This document shows, piece after piece, positions 10,144 through 18,872 of a stretch of DNA of 64,000 bases. This stretch comes from VGBV01 sp963813725 (GTDB lineage: Bacteria > Actinomycetota > Thermoleophilia > Solirubrobacterales > 70-9): contig CAWFAI010000011.1 in the NCBI GenBank assembly GCA_963813725.1, positions 1 through 64,000 of the forward strand, in the 5' to 3' direction. The position numbers and the translations under genes were made by a program. Below the pieces are notes generated by a model that was given only the letters and a program-made list of their open reading frames with translations, had not been told where the DNA came from and made no database searches. Position 1 is the first letter of the stretch, and every line of letters starts with the position of its first letter.

Positions 10144-11552
10144 GTGGCGAGGAGAGGACAGCCCCGGGCGCAGGTGCCGGCAGCGACGGCGGGGCAATCG
10201 GGAGGGCTGAAGCGCGAGATCACGCGGCCGCTGCTGCTGGTCTTCATCGTCGGCGACATCCTGGGCGGCGGCATTTACGCGCTGGTCGGCGAGGTCGGCG
10301 GGCGCGTGGGCGGAGCGATCTGGACGGCGTTCGTCGCGGCCCTGGTGCTGGCCGCGTTCACGGCCTTCAGCTACGCCGAGCTGGTGACGAAGTACCCGCG
10401 CGCCGGCGGCGCGGGACTGTTCGTCAACCGCGCCTTCAAGAACCCGCTCGTCAGCTTCCTGATCACGTTCGCGGTCGCGCTCTCGGGGATCACCTCGGCC
10501 GCCACCCTCGCGCGCGCCTTCGGCGGTGACTACCTGTCGGTCTTCATCGACGTCGAGATCCTGGTCGGGGCGATCGCCCTGCTGCTGCTGATCGGGATCG
10601 TCAACTTCATCGGCATCAAGGAGTCGGTGCGGCTCAACTTCGGCTTCACGGCGATCGAGGTCGGCGGCCTGATCCTGATCACGATCATCGGCCTGGGGCT
10701 GATCTTCGACGGCGGCGGCGACACCGGCCGCGCCTTCGAGTTCGACACCGCGGGCGGCGAGACGGCGCTGGCGGCGATCCTGGCGGGGACGGCGCTCTCC
10801 TTCTATGCCCTGATCGGCTTCGAGGACTCGGCGAACGTGGCCGAGGAGGTCGAGGACCCGCGCCACTCCTACCCCTTTGCGCTGTTCGTGGGCCTGGCGA
10901 TCGCGGGCGTGATCTACCTGGCGGTGACGATGGTCGCCTCGATGGCGGTCCCGACCGACACGCTGGCGGAGTCCAGCGGGCCCGCTGCTGGAGGTGAACC
11001 AGGGGCCGCTGGCAGATCAACGAGAAGATCTTCTCGGCGATCGGGCTGCTGGCGCTCTCCAACGGCGCCCTGATCAACCTGATCATGGCCTCGCGGATCC
11101 TGTTCGGGATGTCGCGCGAGGGAGTGATGCCCGGCCCGCTCGGCGTCGTCAACGAGAATCGCGGCACCCCGGTGGTCGCGATCGTGTTCGTGACCGTGGT
11201 CGCGATCGCCCTCGCCGCGACCGGCGACCTCGCCACCCTCGCCGACACCACCGTGCTGCTGCTGCTGGGCGTCTTCATCGTCGTCAACCTGAGCGTGCTG
11301 GTGCTGCGCAGCGACCCCGTGGACCACGACCACTTCCGCACCCCGCTCGTGTTCCCGGTGCTGGGGGCGCTCGCCTGCGCGATCGTGATGACCCAGCCGA
11401 CCGGTGAGATCTACGCGCGCGCGGGGCTGCTGCTGGGCATCGGCCTGCTGCTGTGGCTGGTCACGTACTTCCTCGGCAGCGGCGGTCGCGGGCGAGACGG
11501 CGATCGTGGGCCGGACGGCGTCCGTGGGCGCGACGAAGCGGCCGAGAGGTAG
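10144..11552 (+). pseudogene. APC-family amino acid permease, frameshifted
   Basis: The first frame (from GTG 10144, about 280 good residues) shows an APC permease: TM1 with GDILGGGIYALVGEVGG, FSYAELVTKYPRAGGAG and LIGFEDSANVAEEV. Near 10978-10985 (run GGGCCC) and again near 11011 the frame slips; the C-terminal part continues from about 11015 with TM segments containing ALINLIMASRILFGMSREG to a TAG at 11552. Removing one base at each point restores a continuous protein of about 469 residues, so a sequencing error or a fresh mutation is likely. Import of an amino acid or polyamine is the family role. A c-di-AMP riboswitch follows directly. Confidence 0.75.
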
Positions 11553-11639
11553 CGCCGGGGGGAGAAAATCGCGCCCTGTGGCCTTGTGCGGGTGTGCACC
11601 AGGGCGTTGAAGGAACCGCAACCCCCGTCATCGAAGCTG

Positions 11640-11785
11640 GTTAGTGTGAGGACATTCAATCTGCCGAGTTTCCCGCGGGCTATCGCGGGGAAGCGGGGGA
11701 ACCAACTGCATGATGGGGCCAATCGGACCAAACGGTCCGAAGCGCAGCTCTTCAGCGCTCGCCCGACAGCTAACCCCGTAGGCCC
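11640..11785 (+). ncRNA. c-di-AMP riboswitch (ydaO/yuaA class)
   Basis: Hallmark conserved blocks of the ydaO motif are visible in order: CTGCCGAG at 11661-11668, a hairpin of CCCGCGGGCTATCGCGGGG, GCGGGGGAACCAA at 11693-11705, GGGGCCAATCGG at about 11715, and the signature CCCGACAGCTAACCCCG at 11762-11778 followed by TAGGC. The class binds two c-di-AMP molecules and normally switches genes off; targets are potassium or osmolyte transporters and cell-wall hydrolases. Here the next gene is only a 41-residue membrane peptide. Boundaries are approximate, as P1 was not folded exactly. Confidence 0.75.
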
Positions 11786-11803
11786 GACGAAGAGGAGTGA
11801 CTG

Positions 11804-11929
11804 ATGACGCCGCTTATTGAGCAGCTCGCGAGCGACAAGCTCGACAAGGGGACCGTGGCAGCCGCGTACGCGATCGGCATCGCGGTCGCCGTCGCAGTTC
11901 TCGCCTTCTTCGGCACCACCTTCGCCTAG
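11804..11929 (+). CDS. 41-residue single-pass membrane peptide under riboswitch control
   Basis: ATG at 11804 with AGAGGAG about 8 bases upstream. The peptide has a charged N-terminal helix (EQLASDKLDKG) and one hydrophobic segment of about 20 residues (AYAIGIAVAVAVLAFFG). It stands alone between the c-di-AMP riboswitch and a strong hairpin terminator, so it seems to be the only product of the transcript. I recognise no family. A small regulatory subunit of a transporter, or a membrane stress peptide, are possibilities without direct support. Confidence 0.65.
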   Translation: MTPLIEQLASDKLDKGTVAAAYAIGIAVAVAVLAFFGTTFA

Positions 11930-11942
11930 CCCCAGACGCAGC

Positions 11943-11968
11943 GAGGGCCGGTCGCGAGACCGGCCCTC
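11943..11968 (+). terminator. Strong hairpin terminator, GCGA tetraloop
   Basis: GAGGGCCGGTC (11943-11953) and GACCGGCCCTC (11958-11968) form a perfect 11-bp stem closed by a GNRA-type GCGA loop. It lies 13 bases after the small peptide gene and 27 bases before the end of the convergent exporter gene, so it can serve both directions. Confidence 0.8.
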
Positions 11969-11995
11969 TGCCCGTCGGCCTGGCTGGGGGGAGAG

Positions 11996-13528
11996 CTAGG
12001 CCGGCTGTCGGACGCCCGGCTGTCGGGCGCTGTCCGCTGATGGGACAGCGTCAGGTGGCCCATCGGGTGAGCCATCGCCTTCGGCGCCGAGCTCCATGTG
12101 GGCGCGGCTGTCGCTGCCGCGGATCAGGACCAGGGTCAGGACCAGGCCCAGCGCCGCGATCGCCGCGCCGCCCAGGAAGGCGGCCTGGAAGCCCTCGGTG
12201 AGGGCGTTCGGGAGGGCCGCAGGGTCGCCCTGGGCGTCCGTCATCAGGTTGTCGGTGCGGGTGGTGGCGATCGTCGCCAGCACCGCGAGTCCGATCGCCC
12301 CTCCGATCTGCTGCGAGGTGTTGATCAGGCCGCTGGCCAGGCCCTGCTCGTGATCACGAACGCCCGCCACAGCGGCGATCGTCGTGGTCACGAAGCCGAA
12401 GCCCAGCCCGACAGCGGCGAACAGCGAGGGGCCGAGGATGTCGGTCGTGAATCCGCCGTCGACCGAGACCTGGCTGAACCAGGCGAGGCCGATCGCGATG
12501 AACGCCATCCCCGCGGCCAGCACCGGCTTGAAGCCGAGCCGGGTGACCAGCTGCGAGCCGATCGCCGCCGAGGCGATGATCGCGAGCGCCAGCGGCAGGT
12601 AGCTGAGACCCGCCTTGATCGCCGAGTAGTCCAGGACCTGCTGCATATAGAGGCTGATGAAGAAGAACATCGAGAACAGTGACGCGCCCAGCAACAGCCC
12701 GACGACGTTGGCCCCGGTCAGCGTCCGCAGCCTGAAGATGCGGAAGGGGACCAGCGGCGCCGAGGAGCGCAGCTCGATCGCGACGAAGGCGGCCAGCAGC
12801 GCCGCCGAGAGGCCGATCAGCCCCAGCGTCTGGAAGCTGCCCCATCCCGCCTCGGTCGCGTCGACCAGTGCGTAGACCAGGACGGTGAGCCCGGCGGTGA
12901 CGGTGAACGCGCCGGCGACGTCGAAGTTGCGCTCCTGGCCCTCGTTGCGGCTCTCGGGGATCAGCCGCGGGGACAGGAACAGGGCGATGGCCGCGACGGG
13001 CACGTTCACCCACAGCACCCATTCCCATCCGAGGGTGTCGGTGAGGATCCCGCCGAGCAGCACGCCGGCGGCGCCGCCGGAGCCGGCGACCGCGCCCCAG
13101 GCGCCCAGCGCCTTGTTGCGCTCGGCGCCGTCGGTGAAGAGGGTGGCGACGATCGAGAGCGCGGAGGGCGAGATGATCGCCGCTCCCAGTCCCTGCGCGG
13201 CGCGGGCCGCGATCAGCTGGCCCTCGGTCGCGGCGAAGCCCGCAGCGAGCGAGGCGATCGCGACAACGCCCAGGCCCGCCATGAAGACGCGGCGGCGGCC
13301 GAGCAGGTCGGCCATGCGCCCGCCGAGCAGCAGGAAGCCGCCGAAGGTGAGCACGTAGGCGTTCACGACCCAGGGCAGGTTGTCCTGGCTGAAGCCGAGG
13401 CCCTCGCCGATCGAGGGAAGGGCCACGTTCACGATCGAGGCGTCCAGGACGACCACGAACTGGGCCATGCACAGCAGCGCCAGCGCCTGCCAGCGTCGGT
13501 CTCGGTACTCGGCGGCCGTGGTCATCAT
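11996..13528 (-). CDS. DHA2-family (14-TM) drug/proton antiporter
   Basis: 510 residues from the ATG at 13528, which has GGAGGAACCCAG in front; in-frame sequence further upstream is the promoter/operator region. TM1 contains the family motif VVVLDASIVNVALP, then WVVNAYVLTFGG, GRRRVFMAG and GWEWVLWVNVPVA, all typical of EmrB/QacA exporters. It would export hydrophobic or cationic compounds by proton antiport at the inner membrane. A divergent TetR gene and two operators overlap its promoter, so it should be inducible by a substrate of the TetR protein. Confidence 0.92.
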   Translation of the reverse strand: MMTTAAEYRDRRWQALALLCMAQFVVVLDASIVNVALPSIGEGLGFSQDNLPWVVNAYVLTFGGFLLLGGRMADLLGRRRVFMAGLGVVAIASLAAGFAATEGQLIAARAAQGLGAAIISPSALSIVATLFTDGAERNKALGAWGAVAGSGGAAGVLLGGILTDTLGWEWVLWVNVPVAAIALFLSPRLIPESRNEGQERNFDVAGAFTVTAGLTVLVYALVDATEAGWGSFQTLGLIGLSAALLAAFVAIELRSSAPLVPFRIFRLRTLTGANVVGLLLGASLFSMFFFISLYMQQVLDYSAIKAGLSYLPLALAIIASAAIGSQLVTRLGFKPVLAAGMAFIAIGLAWFSQVSVDGGFTTDILGPSLFAAVGLGFGFVTTTIAAVAGVRDHEQGLASGLINTSQQIGGAIGLAVLATIATTRTDNLMTDAQGDPAALPNALTEGFQAAFLGGAAIAALGLVLTLVLIRGSDSRAHMELGAEGDGSPDGPPDAVPSADSARQPGVRQPA

Positions 13529-13572
13529 CTGGGTTCCTCCTGTTGCCTTGCGCCCTTGGTGGGAGTAGTATG

Positions 13573-13588
13573 CGGAAGTGGAGTTCCG
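13573..13588. promoter_or_regulatory. TetR operator 2: CGGAA-N6-TTCCG
   Basis: CGGAA (13573-13577) and TTCCG (13584-13588) form an inverted repeat with 6-base spacing, the same design as the stronger site 40 bases away. It lies just downstream of the exporter's expected transcription start, a place where bound repressor would block elongation or initiation. Confidence 0.65.
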
Positions 13589-13606
13589 GTTCCGTTTGAG
13601 GTCTGC

Positions 13607-13636
13607 ACTATACGGAATCAGAATTCCGTTTGTCAA
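13607..13636 (-). promoter_or_regulatory. Consensus sigma-70 promoter of the DHA2 exporter
   Basis: Read on the minus strand, TTGACA (13636-13631), an 18-base spacer and TATAGT (13612-13607). The -35 is a perfect consensus hexamer and the -10 matches 5 of 6. The spacer is filled by the stronger TetR operator, so the promoter must be shut when repressor is bound. Confidence 0.8.
13613..13628. promoter_or_regulatory. TetR operator 1: CGGAA-N6-TTCCG
   Basis: CGGAATCAGAATTCCG extends to a 7-4-7 perfect inverted repeat ACGGAAT-CAGA-ATTCCGT (13612-13629). It occupies the spacer of the exporter promoter exactly. The second copy of the same half-site and spacing is at 13573, centre-to-centre 40 bases. 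Confidence 0.75.
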
Positions 13637-13724
13637 CCCGGATCTCAGTGAAGCTCGTCACACCATCTAGACGAATGAGACAGGCCGAAATCGACACCCT
13701 CCTGATCGCGATCAATCCGCCGCC

Positions 13725-14375
13725 ATGAACCCACCACCCACCACGACTCCCATCCCCCCCGGCCCCGCGATCGCCAAGGCGAACCAGCGCGCCGACGCGC
13801 GGCGCAACCGCGAGGCGATCCTGGAGGCCGCCCGCGAGCGCTTCGGCGAGATGGGGCTGGAGTGCCAGATGGAGGACGTCGCCCGCAGCGCCGGGGTCGG
13901 CGTGGGAACCGTCTATCGCCACTTCCCCAACAAGGAGGCGCTGCTGGAGGCGCTGATCGAGCGGCGCTTCGAGCACCTCGCCGAGCGGGCGACCGAGGCC
14001 CTGGAGCAGGAGGACCCGTGGGAGGCCTTCTGCGAGTTGATGCGCTACTCGGCCGAGTACTCGGCCCGCGACAGGGCGCTCTCGGAGCTGCTCAGCCAGC
14101 GTCCCGCCAGCGGGCGCGCCAGCGCGACCAAGACCGGACTGGTCGAGACGACCGAGAAGCTGATCCGCAAGGCCCAGCGCACGGGCCAGATGCGCAAGGA
14201 CGTGGTGGTCGAGGACGTGCCCACGATCATGTGCGGGCTGGGCAGCGTCATGGGCGCCCACGAGGAGTCGATGCCGGCGCTGAACTGGGAGCGCTTCCTG
14301 GCGTTGCTCCTGGACGGCATGCGCGCGCCGGGCGGCCAGAAGCTGCCGAAGCCGAAGGTGACGATACGGCGCTAG
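13725..14375 (+). CDS. TetR-family repressor of the divergent exporter
   Basis: 216 residues. After a Pro/Thr-rich start, residues about 27-75 are a TetR HTH (REAILEAARERFGEMG, VARSAGVGVGTVYRHFPNK). The C-terminal part is an all-helical ligand-binding domain. Divergent transcription from a DHA2 exporter and two identical inverted repeats in the 196-base gap point to local repression relieved by an exported compound. No clear Shine-Dalgarno precedes the ATG. Confidence 0.88.
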   Translation: MNPPPTTTPIPPGPAIAKANQRADARRNREAILEAARERFGEMGLECQMEDVARSAGVGVGTVYRHFPNKEALLEALIERRFEHLAERATEALEQEDPWEAFCELMRYSAEYSARDRALSELLSQRPASGRASATKTGLVETTEKLIRKAQRTGQMRKDVVVEDVPTIMCGLGSVMGAHEESMPALNWERFLALLLDGMRAPGGQKLPKPKVTIRR

Positions 14376-14393
14376 CCCGCGCGGCCGCGGCGG

Positions 14394-15044
14394 CTAGCCG
14401 CGGTAGGGGTCAAAGCGCGGAGCCTGGTAGCTGGCGGCGGGGACCTCGGCGCTCGCCGGCGGGGCCTCGCCCTCGTCGCTCGGGCTCGGGCTGCGGCCCG
14501 ACCCGCGCCTGCCCGCCGGCAGCAGGGTGATCAGGAAGGCGCCGCCAAGCAGGCCGGCGAGCAGCTTCCACTCCCCCAGCACCGCCATGAAGGAGTCCTG
14601 GCCGAAGCTGAGCTGGGTGCCGCCGCTGTCGCCCAGGCTGCCGCTGATGCGGTACTGGCCCTCGGAGGGGACCTCGAGGTTGGCGACGGCGCCGCCGGAC
14701 CCGATCGACTGGCTGCGCGTCGTCAGCTCCTCGCCGGTGCCGTCCTTGGTGGTGGGGTCCTTGACGAGCGCGGGACCGCCGCCGACGGGGACCACCTGGA
14801 AGCGAAGCGGCGCCGAGAGGCGGCGCGGGTCGCTGCTCTCGTCGCCGGCCGCGGCGGACTCGTCCACGAACACCTTCACCGTGCCCTCGGGCAGGGTGAC
14901 GACGCCGCCGCGCGGCAGCGTCACCTGGCCGTACTCGGCGCTGTGGTCGCTGAGCAGGGTGGCGAGGATGACCGCCGCCGCCGCCAGCACCAGGAGCTTG
15001 GGGATCAGATGTTGAAGTGCTTGCATCGGTGCTCGAATCGTCAC
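14394..15044 (-). CDS. Two-TM envelope protein of unknown function
   Basis: 216 residues from the GTG at 15044 (an in-frame ATG at 15026 is equally possible; neither has a good ribosome site). TM segment near residues 15-32 (IPKLLVLAAAAVILATLL), a central extracytoplasmic beta-rich region of about 120 residues with TLPRGGVVTLPEG and ISGSLGDSGG, then a second TM (LLAGLLGGAFLITLLPAG) and a disordered Ser/Pro/Glu tail. It resembles no family I can name. It is convergent with the TetR gene and divergent from a small lipoprotein gene. Confidence 0.6.
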   Translation of the reverse strand: MTIRAPMQALQHLIPKLLVLAAAAVILATLLSDHSAEYGQVTLPRGGVVTLPEGTVKVFVDESAAAGDESSDPRRLSAPLRFQVVPVGGGPALVKDPTTKDGTGEELTTRSQSIGSGGAVANLEVPSEGQYRISGSLGDSGGTQLSFGQDSFMAVLGEWKLLAGLLGGAFLITLLPAGRRGSGRSPSPSDEGEAPPASAEVPAASYQAPRFDPYRG

Positions 15045-15088
15045 TTTCGGGGCCGGGCTTTAGGGGCCGGCGCTTTAGGGTCAGGCGC

Positions 15089-15487
15089 ATGCAGACCGTC
15101 CACGCCTCGCCGTTGGCGATCGCGCTGTCCGCGCTGGCGCTGGCGGGGTGCGGCGGGGACGATGGAGGAGACGGCGAGCCCGAGCAGCCCAGCACGAACG
15201 AGGCGCTCGCCTGCGTGCAGGACGCCGGGCTGAAGGCGCTCGCGACCGCGGGCGACGAGCCGCTGGGGATCACCGGCTCCCTGCGGATCAGCGTCCCGCC
15301 CGAGAACCGGATCACGGTGGACTTCTTCGGCGATCCCGAGCAGGCGGCCGACTACGCCGCCGGGCAGGCGGCCTTCCTGGAGCCGACCGGCGGAGCGTCC
15401 GAGGTCGTCGGCGAAAGCGTCGTCGTGGGCACCGCAAGGGCCGGCACGGACCGGGAACTAGCGTTGGTCAAGGGCTGTATCGGATGA
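15089..15487 (+). CDS. Small secreted lipoprotein
   Basis: 132 residues from the ATG at 15089. The N-terminus is a lipoprotein signal with lipobox ALAGC (Cys at about residue 21) followed by an acidic Gly/Asp linker. The mature domain is about 95 residues, with two more cysteines (Cys near residue 42 and in KGCIG at the very end) that could form a disulfide. Function unknown. The 3' end overlaps the convergent GGDEF-EAL gene by 30 bases. Confidence 0.65.
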   Translation: MQTVHASPLAIALSALALAGCGGDDGGDGEPEQPSTNEALACVQDAGLKALATAGDEPLGITGSLRISVPPENRITVDFFGDPEQAADYAAGQAAFLEPTGGASEVVGESVVVGTARAGTDRELALVKGCIG

Positions 15488-17794
15488 GGCCGGCGGCGGT
15501 GCGTCGGGGCCGAGACGGGCGCCTTGCCGCGACAGGGTCACCTCCAGGTCGGCGGCGGGGATAGGCCGCGAGAACCAGAAGCCCTGGCCGTAGCGGCAGC
15601 CCAGCTCGGCCAGCAGCGTCGCCTGCTCGGCGCTCTCGATCCCCTCGGCCACCACGTCCAGCGCAAAGGCCTCGGCCATTCCCACGATCGCCGAGACGAT
15701 CGCCTTGTCCTTGTCCTGCTGTTCGAGGTCCGAGATGAAGTTGCGGTCGATCTTGACGACATCGATCGGGAACCGCTTCAGGTGGCTGAGCGAGGAGTAG
15801 CCGGTCCCGAAGTCGTCGAGCACGATCGAGGATCCCGTCTCCTGCAGGTGCTCCAGCGCCTCGACCGTCCCTGGCGTGTCCCTGATCAGGACGTGCTCGG
15901 TTATCTCGAAGCCCAGGTCGCGCCGCCGCGCGCCCGTCGCGTCGAACTGCGCGTCGACCTGGCGCACGAAGTTCGGCTGTACGAGCTGGCGGGGCGAGAG
16001 GTTGACGTACAGGGGCAGGTAGCGCCGGCGCTCGTCCGATCGCCACCTGGCGGCGAGGGAGAAGGCCTCGCGCAGCGTCCACTCCCCCAGCGGCAGGATC
16101 GCCCCGGTCTGCTCGGCGATCGGGATGAATTCGGCGGGCGAGACCCTCCCCAGCTTGGGATGCTCCCAGCGCAACAGCGCCTCGGAGCCGACGGGCTCGC
16201 CGGCCGGCAGCGAGACGATCGGCTGGATGGCGAGGCTCAGCTCCCCGCGCTCCGGCGCCGCCCGCAGCGCGTTCTCGTACTCCAGGCGCATCAGCACCCG
16301 CTGGCGCAGCGAGCTGTCAAAGAACTCGAACCCTCCCCGGGTGCGCTCCTTGGCGCGGTACATGGCGGCGTCGGCGTCGGCGATCAGCTCCTCGGCCTCG
16401 GCATCGCCGTCGGAGAGGACGATGCCGATGCTGGCGCCGATGCGGTGCTCGGCGCCGCCGATCCGGAACGGCTCGTGCAGCGCCGCCCGCAGGCGCGAGC
16501 CGATCTCGATCGCCTGGGCCTCGCTGACCACGTCCTCGCAGAGGACCGCGAACTCGTCGCCCCCGAAGCGCGCGACCGTGTCGGTCATGACCAGGGCCCC
16601 GCGCAGCCTGGGCCCCACGGCCTTCAGCACCTCGTCGCCGAGCCGGTGGCCGTAGCTGTCGTTGACGCGCTTGAAATCGTCCAGGTCGAGGAAGTAGACG
16701 GCGAACTGCGCGCCGCCATCGCGGGCGCGATCCATGGTCTCCCTGAGCCGATCGGTGAAGTGGAGCCGGTTCGGCCGCCCGGTCAGGTGGTCGTGCATCG
16801 CCAGGTGCTCACGCTCGGCGGCGACCCGCCTGCGCTCGGTCGCCTCGCCGATCACGTGGGCTATCGCCTTTATGAACTCGGAGTCGCTGGGCTTGAAGCG
16901 GCGGTGGGACCCGCCGTAGGCGACGAGCACGCCGAGGGCGCCCTCCCCCCGCCGCACCGCGACCGCCAGCTCCCCATTCAGCTGCACCGGCTCCGAGGAA
17001 CCCAGCGCCGCGAGGGCGAGCGGGGTCTTGGCGCCCAGCGTCGGCAGGGCCTCGACGCCGTCGGCTCCGGCGCCCGCCCTGAGCACCAGCTCGTTCTCGC
17101 CGTCCAGGAAGCGGAACACCCCGGCGCGATCGACGCCGAGCGCTTCGGTCACGGCGTTGGCGGCGAGGGTGTAGAGCTTGGCGACGTCCTCCTGCGCGAG
17201 CGCGAACCGCCCCAGCTCCGCGACCTTCGCCTGCTTCAGCGAGCGCTCTCGCAGCACCTCGAGCTTGTGGCGCAGCACCAGGGTCACCGCCGCGATCACG
17301 CTCAGGGTCGCGATCACCATCAGCCACGCCTGGCCCCCCGCCGCCCCCGGGACCGCGATCAGGACGGTGGCGTAGCAGGCGCCCACAAAGACGATGTTCC
17401 AGATCGTGGCGCGGGTGCTGAACAGGGAGGCGGTCGAGAGCACCGACCAGAAGTAGAACGTCGCGTACAGCAGGGAGTCGGCGCCGTCGGCCGCGACGAG
17501 GACGGTGATCAACACCGTCCCGAGCGGCGAGAGCGCGGGCAGCACCCAGCCGGGCAGGCGGTCGAAGCCGAACAGCAGCACGGCGCTGACGGCGCAGGCC
17601 GCCGCGCAGACCGCGAATATCGCCGGCTCGTGGCGGTCGCCGCCGGCCGGGAAGGCGAGGCTCGCGAGCACGAGCGTCGCGCCCAGCCCGTACAGGTAGA
17701 TGTAGGTGCGCGCGATCGTCGCCGGGTCGCGGGAGGGGATCGTCTCCTCGCCCAGGTCCCACCGCAGCCTTTGGAGAAGACCGGAAGCCTGCAT
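15458..17794 (-). CDS. GGDEF-EAL c-di-GMP turnover protein with membrane and GAF-like sensor
   Basis: 778 residues. Order: N-terminal block of about six TM helices (residues 30-170), a GAF-like domain (about 190-320), a GGDEF domain with an intact FGGDEF signature, then an EAL domain with intact SEALLRW and DDFGTGYSSL. Both active-site signatures are complete, so it could synthesise and degrade c-di-GMP; in such tandem proteins one activity often dominates. The membrane block plus GAF implies a sensed envelope or small-molecule signal. It overlaps the end of the convergent lipoprotein gene. Confidence 0.93.
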   Translation of the reverse strand: MQASGLLQRLRWDLGEETIPSRDPATIARTYIYLYGLGATLVLASLAFPAGGDRHEPAIFAVCAAACAVSAVLLFGFDRLPGWVLPALSPLGTVLITVLVAADGADSLLYATFYFWSVLSTASLFSTRATIWNIVFVGACYATVLIAVPGAAGGQAWLMVIATLSVIAAVTLVLRHKLEVLRERSLKQAKVAELGRFALAQEDVAKLYTLAANAVTEALGVDRAGVFRFLDGENELVLRAGAGADGVEALPTLGAKTPLALAALGSSEPVQLNGELAVAVRRGEGALGVLVAYGGSHRRFKPSDSEFIKAIAHVIGEATERRRVAAEREHLAMHDHLTGRPNRLHFTDRLRETMDRARDGGAQFAVYFLDLDDFKRVNDSYGHRLGDEVLKAVGPRLRGALVMTDTVARFGGDEFAVLCEDVVSEAQAIEIGSRLRAALHEPFRIGGAEHRIGASIGIVLSDGDAEAEELIADADAAMYRAKERTRGGFEFFDSSLRQRVLMRLEYENALRAAPERGELSLAIQPIVSLPAGEPVGSEALLRWEHPKLGRVSPAEFIPIAEQTGAILPLGEWTLREAFSLAARWRSDERRRYLPLYVNLSPRQLVQPNFVRQVDAQFDATGARRRDLGFEITEHVLIRDTPGTVEALEHLQETGSSIVLDDFGTGYSSLSHLKRFPIDVVKIDRNFISDLEQQDKDKAIVSAIVGMAEAFALDVVAEGIESAEQATLLAELGCRYGQGFWFSRPIPAADLEVTLSRQGARLGPDAPPPASSDTALDQR

Positions 17795-17850
17795 AAGAGA
17801 TGTTTCGGCCCCTGCGCCGAGGCGCTTTAGGCGCGGGCGCCCGACCGGGC

Positions 17851-18675
17851 TCAGGCGCGGGCGCCGGCCCGCTCCAGGGCCAGCTCGGCGACCAGCTCGG
17901 GATGGTCCAGCAGCGGCGAGTGGCCGTGGCCCGGCAGCTCCCGCAGCTCGGCGCCGGGGATGGCCTCGGCCATTCGCGGGCCGCCGCGGCAGTCGAGCAC
18001 CCCGTCCTCGCTGCCCCAGGCGATCAGCACGGGACAGTCGATCCGGCCGAAGCCCTCGCGGTTGTTCTCGATCAGGTCGCCTGGGCCGGCCACGTCGGGC
18101 AACAGCTTCGGGTGGCCGGGACAGCGGGCGAGGTAGCGGATCGTGGTCTCCAGCTCGCCCGGATCGACCAGGTCAGGGTCCTTGACCGATCCGCGCAGAG
18201 CGATCGCCCGCAGCCGCGGCGAGCGCGTGATCGGCCCGACCAGCGGGCCCAGCAGCCGGGCTGAGTGGCGCGATCGCGCCAGCGCCCGCTTCGAGTGCCG
18301 AGCCTCGGCCTCGGTCGCCCCGCCCACCGGGGCCACCGCGAGCACGTCGATCGCGCGCCCGCGGCGCGCCAGCTCCAGCGAGATCCAGCCTCCCATCGAG
18401 TGGCCGACGAGGTGCGCCCGCTCGATCCCGAGCCGGTCCATCTCATCGGCGACCGCGGTCGCAAGAGAGCCCATCCGTTCGGGAACCGGGCCCTCGAACC
18501 ATGGCTGGTCGCCGAAGCCCGGCAGATCGAACGCGATCACGTCAAAGCGCTCTTCGAGCCGGGCGCGGACGCGATCCCAGACACCGCGGCGGGAGCCGAG
18601 GCCGTGGATCAGCAACATCGGCTCGCCCGAGCCGCCTCGCGTGCTGCCCAGCGGACGGTCGGTGAGCGGGCTCAC
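17851..18675 (-). CDS. Alpha/beta-hydrolase
   Basis: 274 residues. Oxyanion motif LLIHGLGSRRGVW near residue 22, nucleophile elbow GHSMGG near residue 92, catalytic Asp likely in WGSEDGV and His in LPGHGHSP: a complete Ser-Asp-His triad. No signal peptide, so cytoplasmic. Substrate unknown; the closest general type is esterase or haloperoxidase-like hydrolases. It faces the small peptide gene at 18794 divergently. Confidence 0.85.
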   Translation of the reverse strand: MSPLTDRPLGSTRGGSGEPMLLIHGLGSRRGVWDRVRARLEERFDVIAFDLPGFGDQPWFEGPVPERMGSLATAVADEMDRLGIERAHLVGHSMGGWISLELARRGRAIDVLAVAPVGGATEAEARHSKRALARSRHSARLLGPLVGPITRSPRLRAIALRGSVKDPDLVDPGELETTIRYLARCPGHPKLLPDVAGPGDLIENNREGFGRIDCPVLIAWGSEDGVLDCRGGPRMAEAIPGAELRELPGHGHSPLLDHPELVAELALERAGARA

Positions 18676-18724
18676 GCAGCCAACATAACGCCGGCCCGGT
18701 TTCGTTCGGCCCCTAACGCCTTTT

Positions 18725-18749
18725 GTTTGCGCGCACGGGCAGCGGGTAT
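18725..18749 (+). promoter_or_regulatory. SigB/SigF-type stress promoter
   Basis: GTTT at 18725-18728, a 15-base spacer and GGGTAT at 18744-18749 match the general-stress sigma factor (SigB/SigF group) consensus exactly. It sits 45 bases ahead of a 19-residue peptide gene with a very strong ribosome site. Confidence 0.65.
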
Positions 18750-18793
18750 CTCTTTCGCCGAGCAGTCACGGAAGATCAAAGGAGGCGAGAGAC

Positions 18794-18853
18794 GTGTACA
18801 TCGGCATCGGAGCGTTGATTCTGATCCTGATCCTTGTCGTGCTGTTCGCGTAG
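18794..18853 (+). CDS. 19-residue hydrophobic stress peptide
   Basis: GTG at 18794 with AAAGGAGG about 9 bases upstream; the product is one hydrophobic helix (GIGALILILILVVLFA). It follows a SigB-type promoter and is closed by a GC-rich inverted repeat, so it has all the parts of a self-standing gene despite its length. Similar tiny hydrophobic proteins occur in actinobacteria with unknown roles; a membrane-stress function is the natural guess. Confidence 0.6.
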   Translation: MYIGIGALILILILVVLFA

Positions 18854-18872
18854 CTGCCGCGACGGGATAACT

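Noticed and set aside
15524..17830. Very long open frame on the plus strand opposite the GGDEF-EAL gene
   Set aside because: Composition is Arg/Gly/Leu/Val-rich and low complexity, as expected for the antisense of high-GC codons; the minus strand has full GGDEF and EAL motifs.
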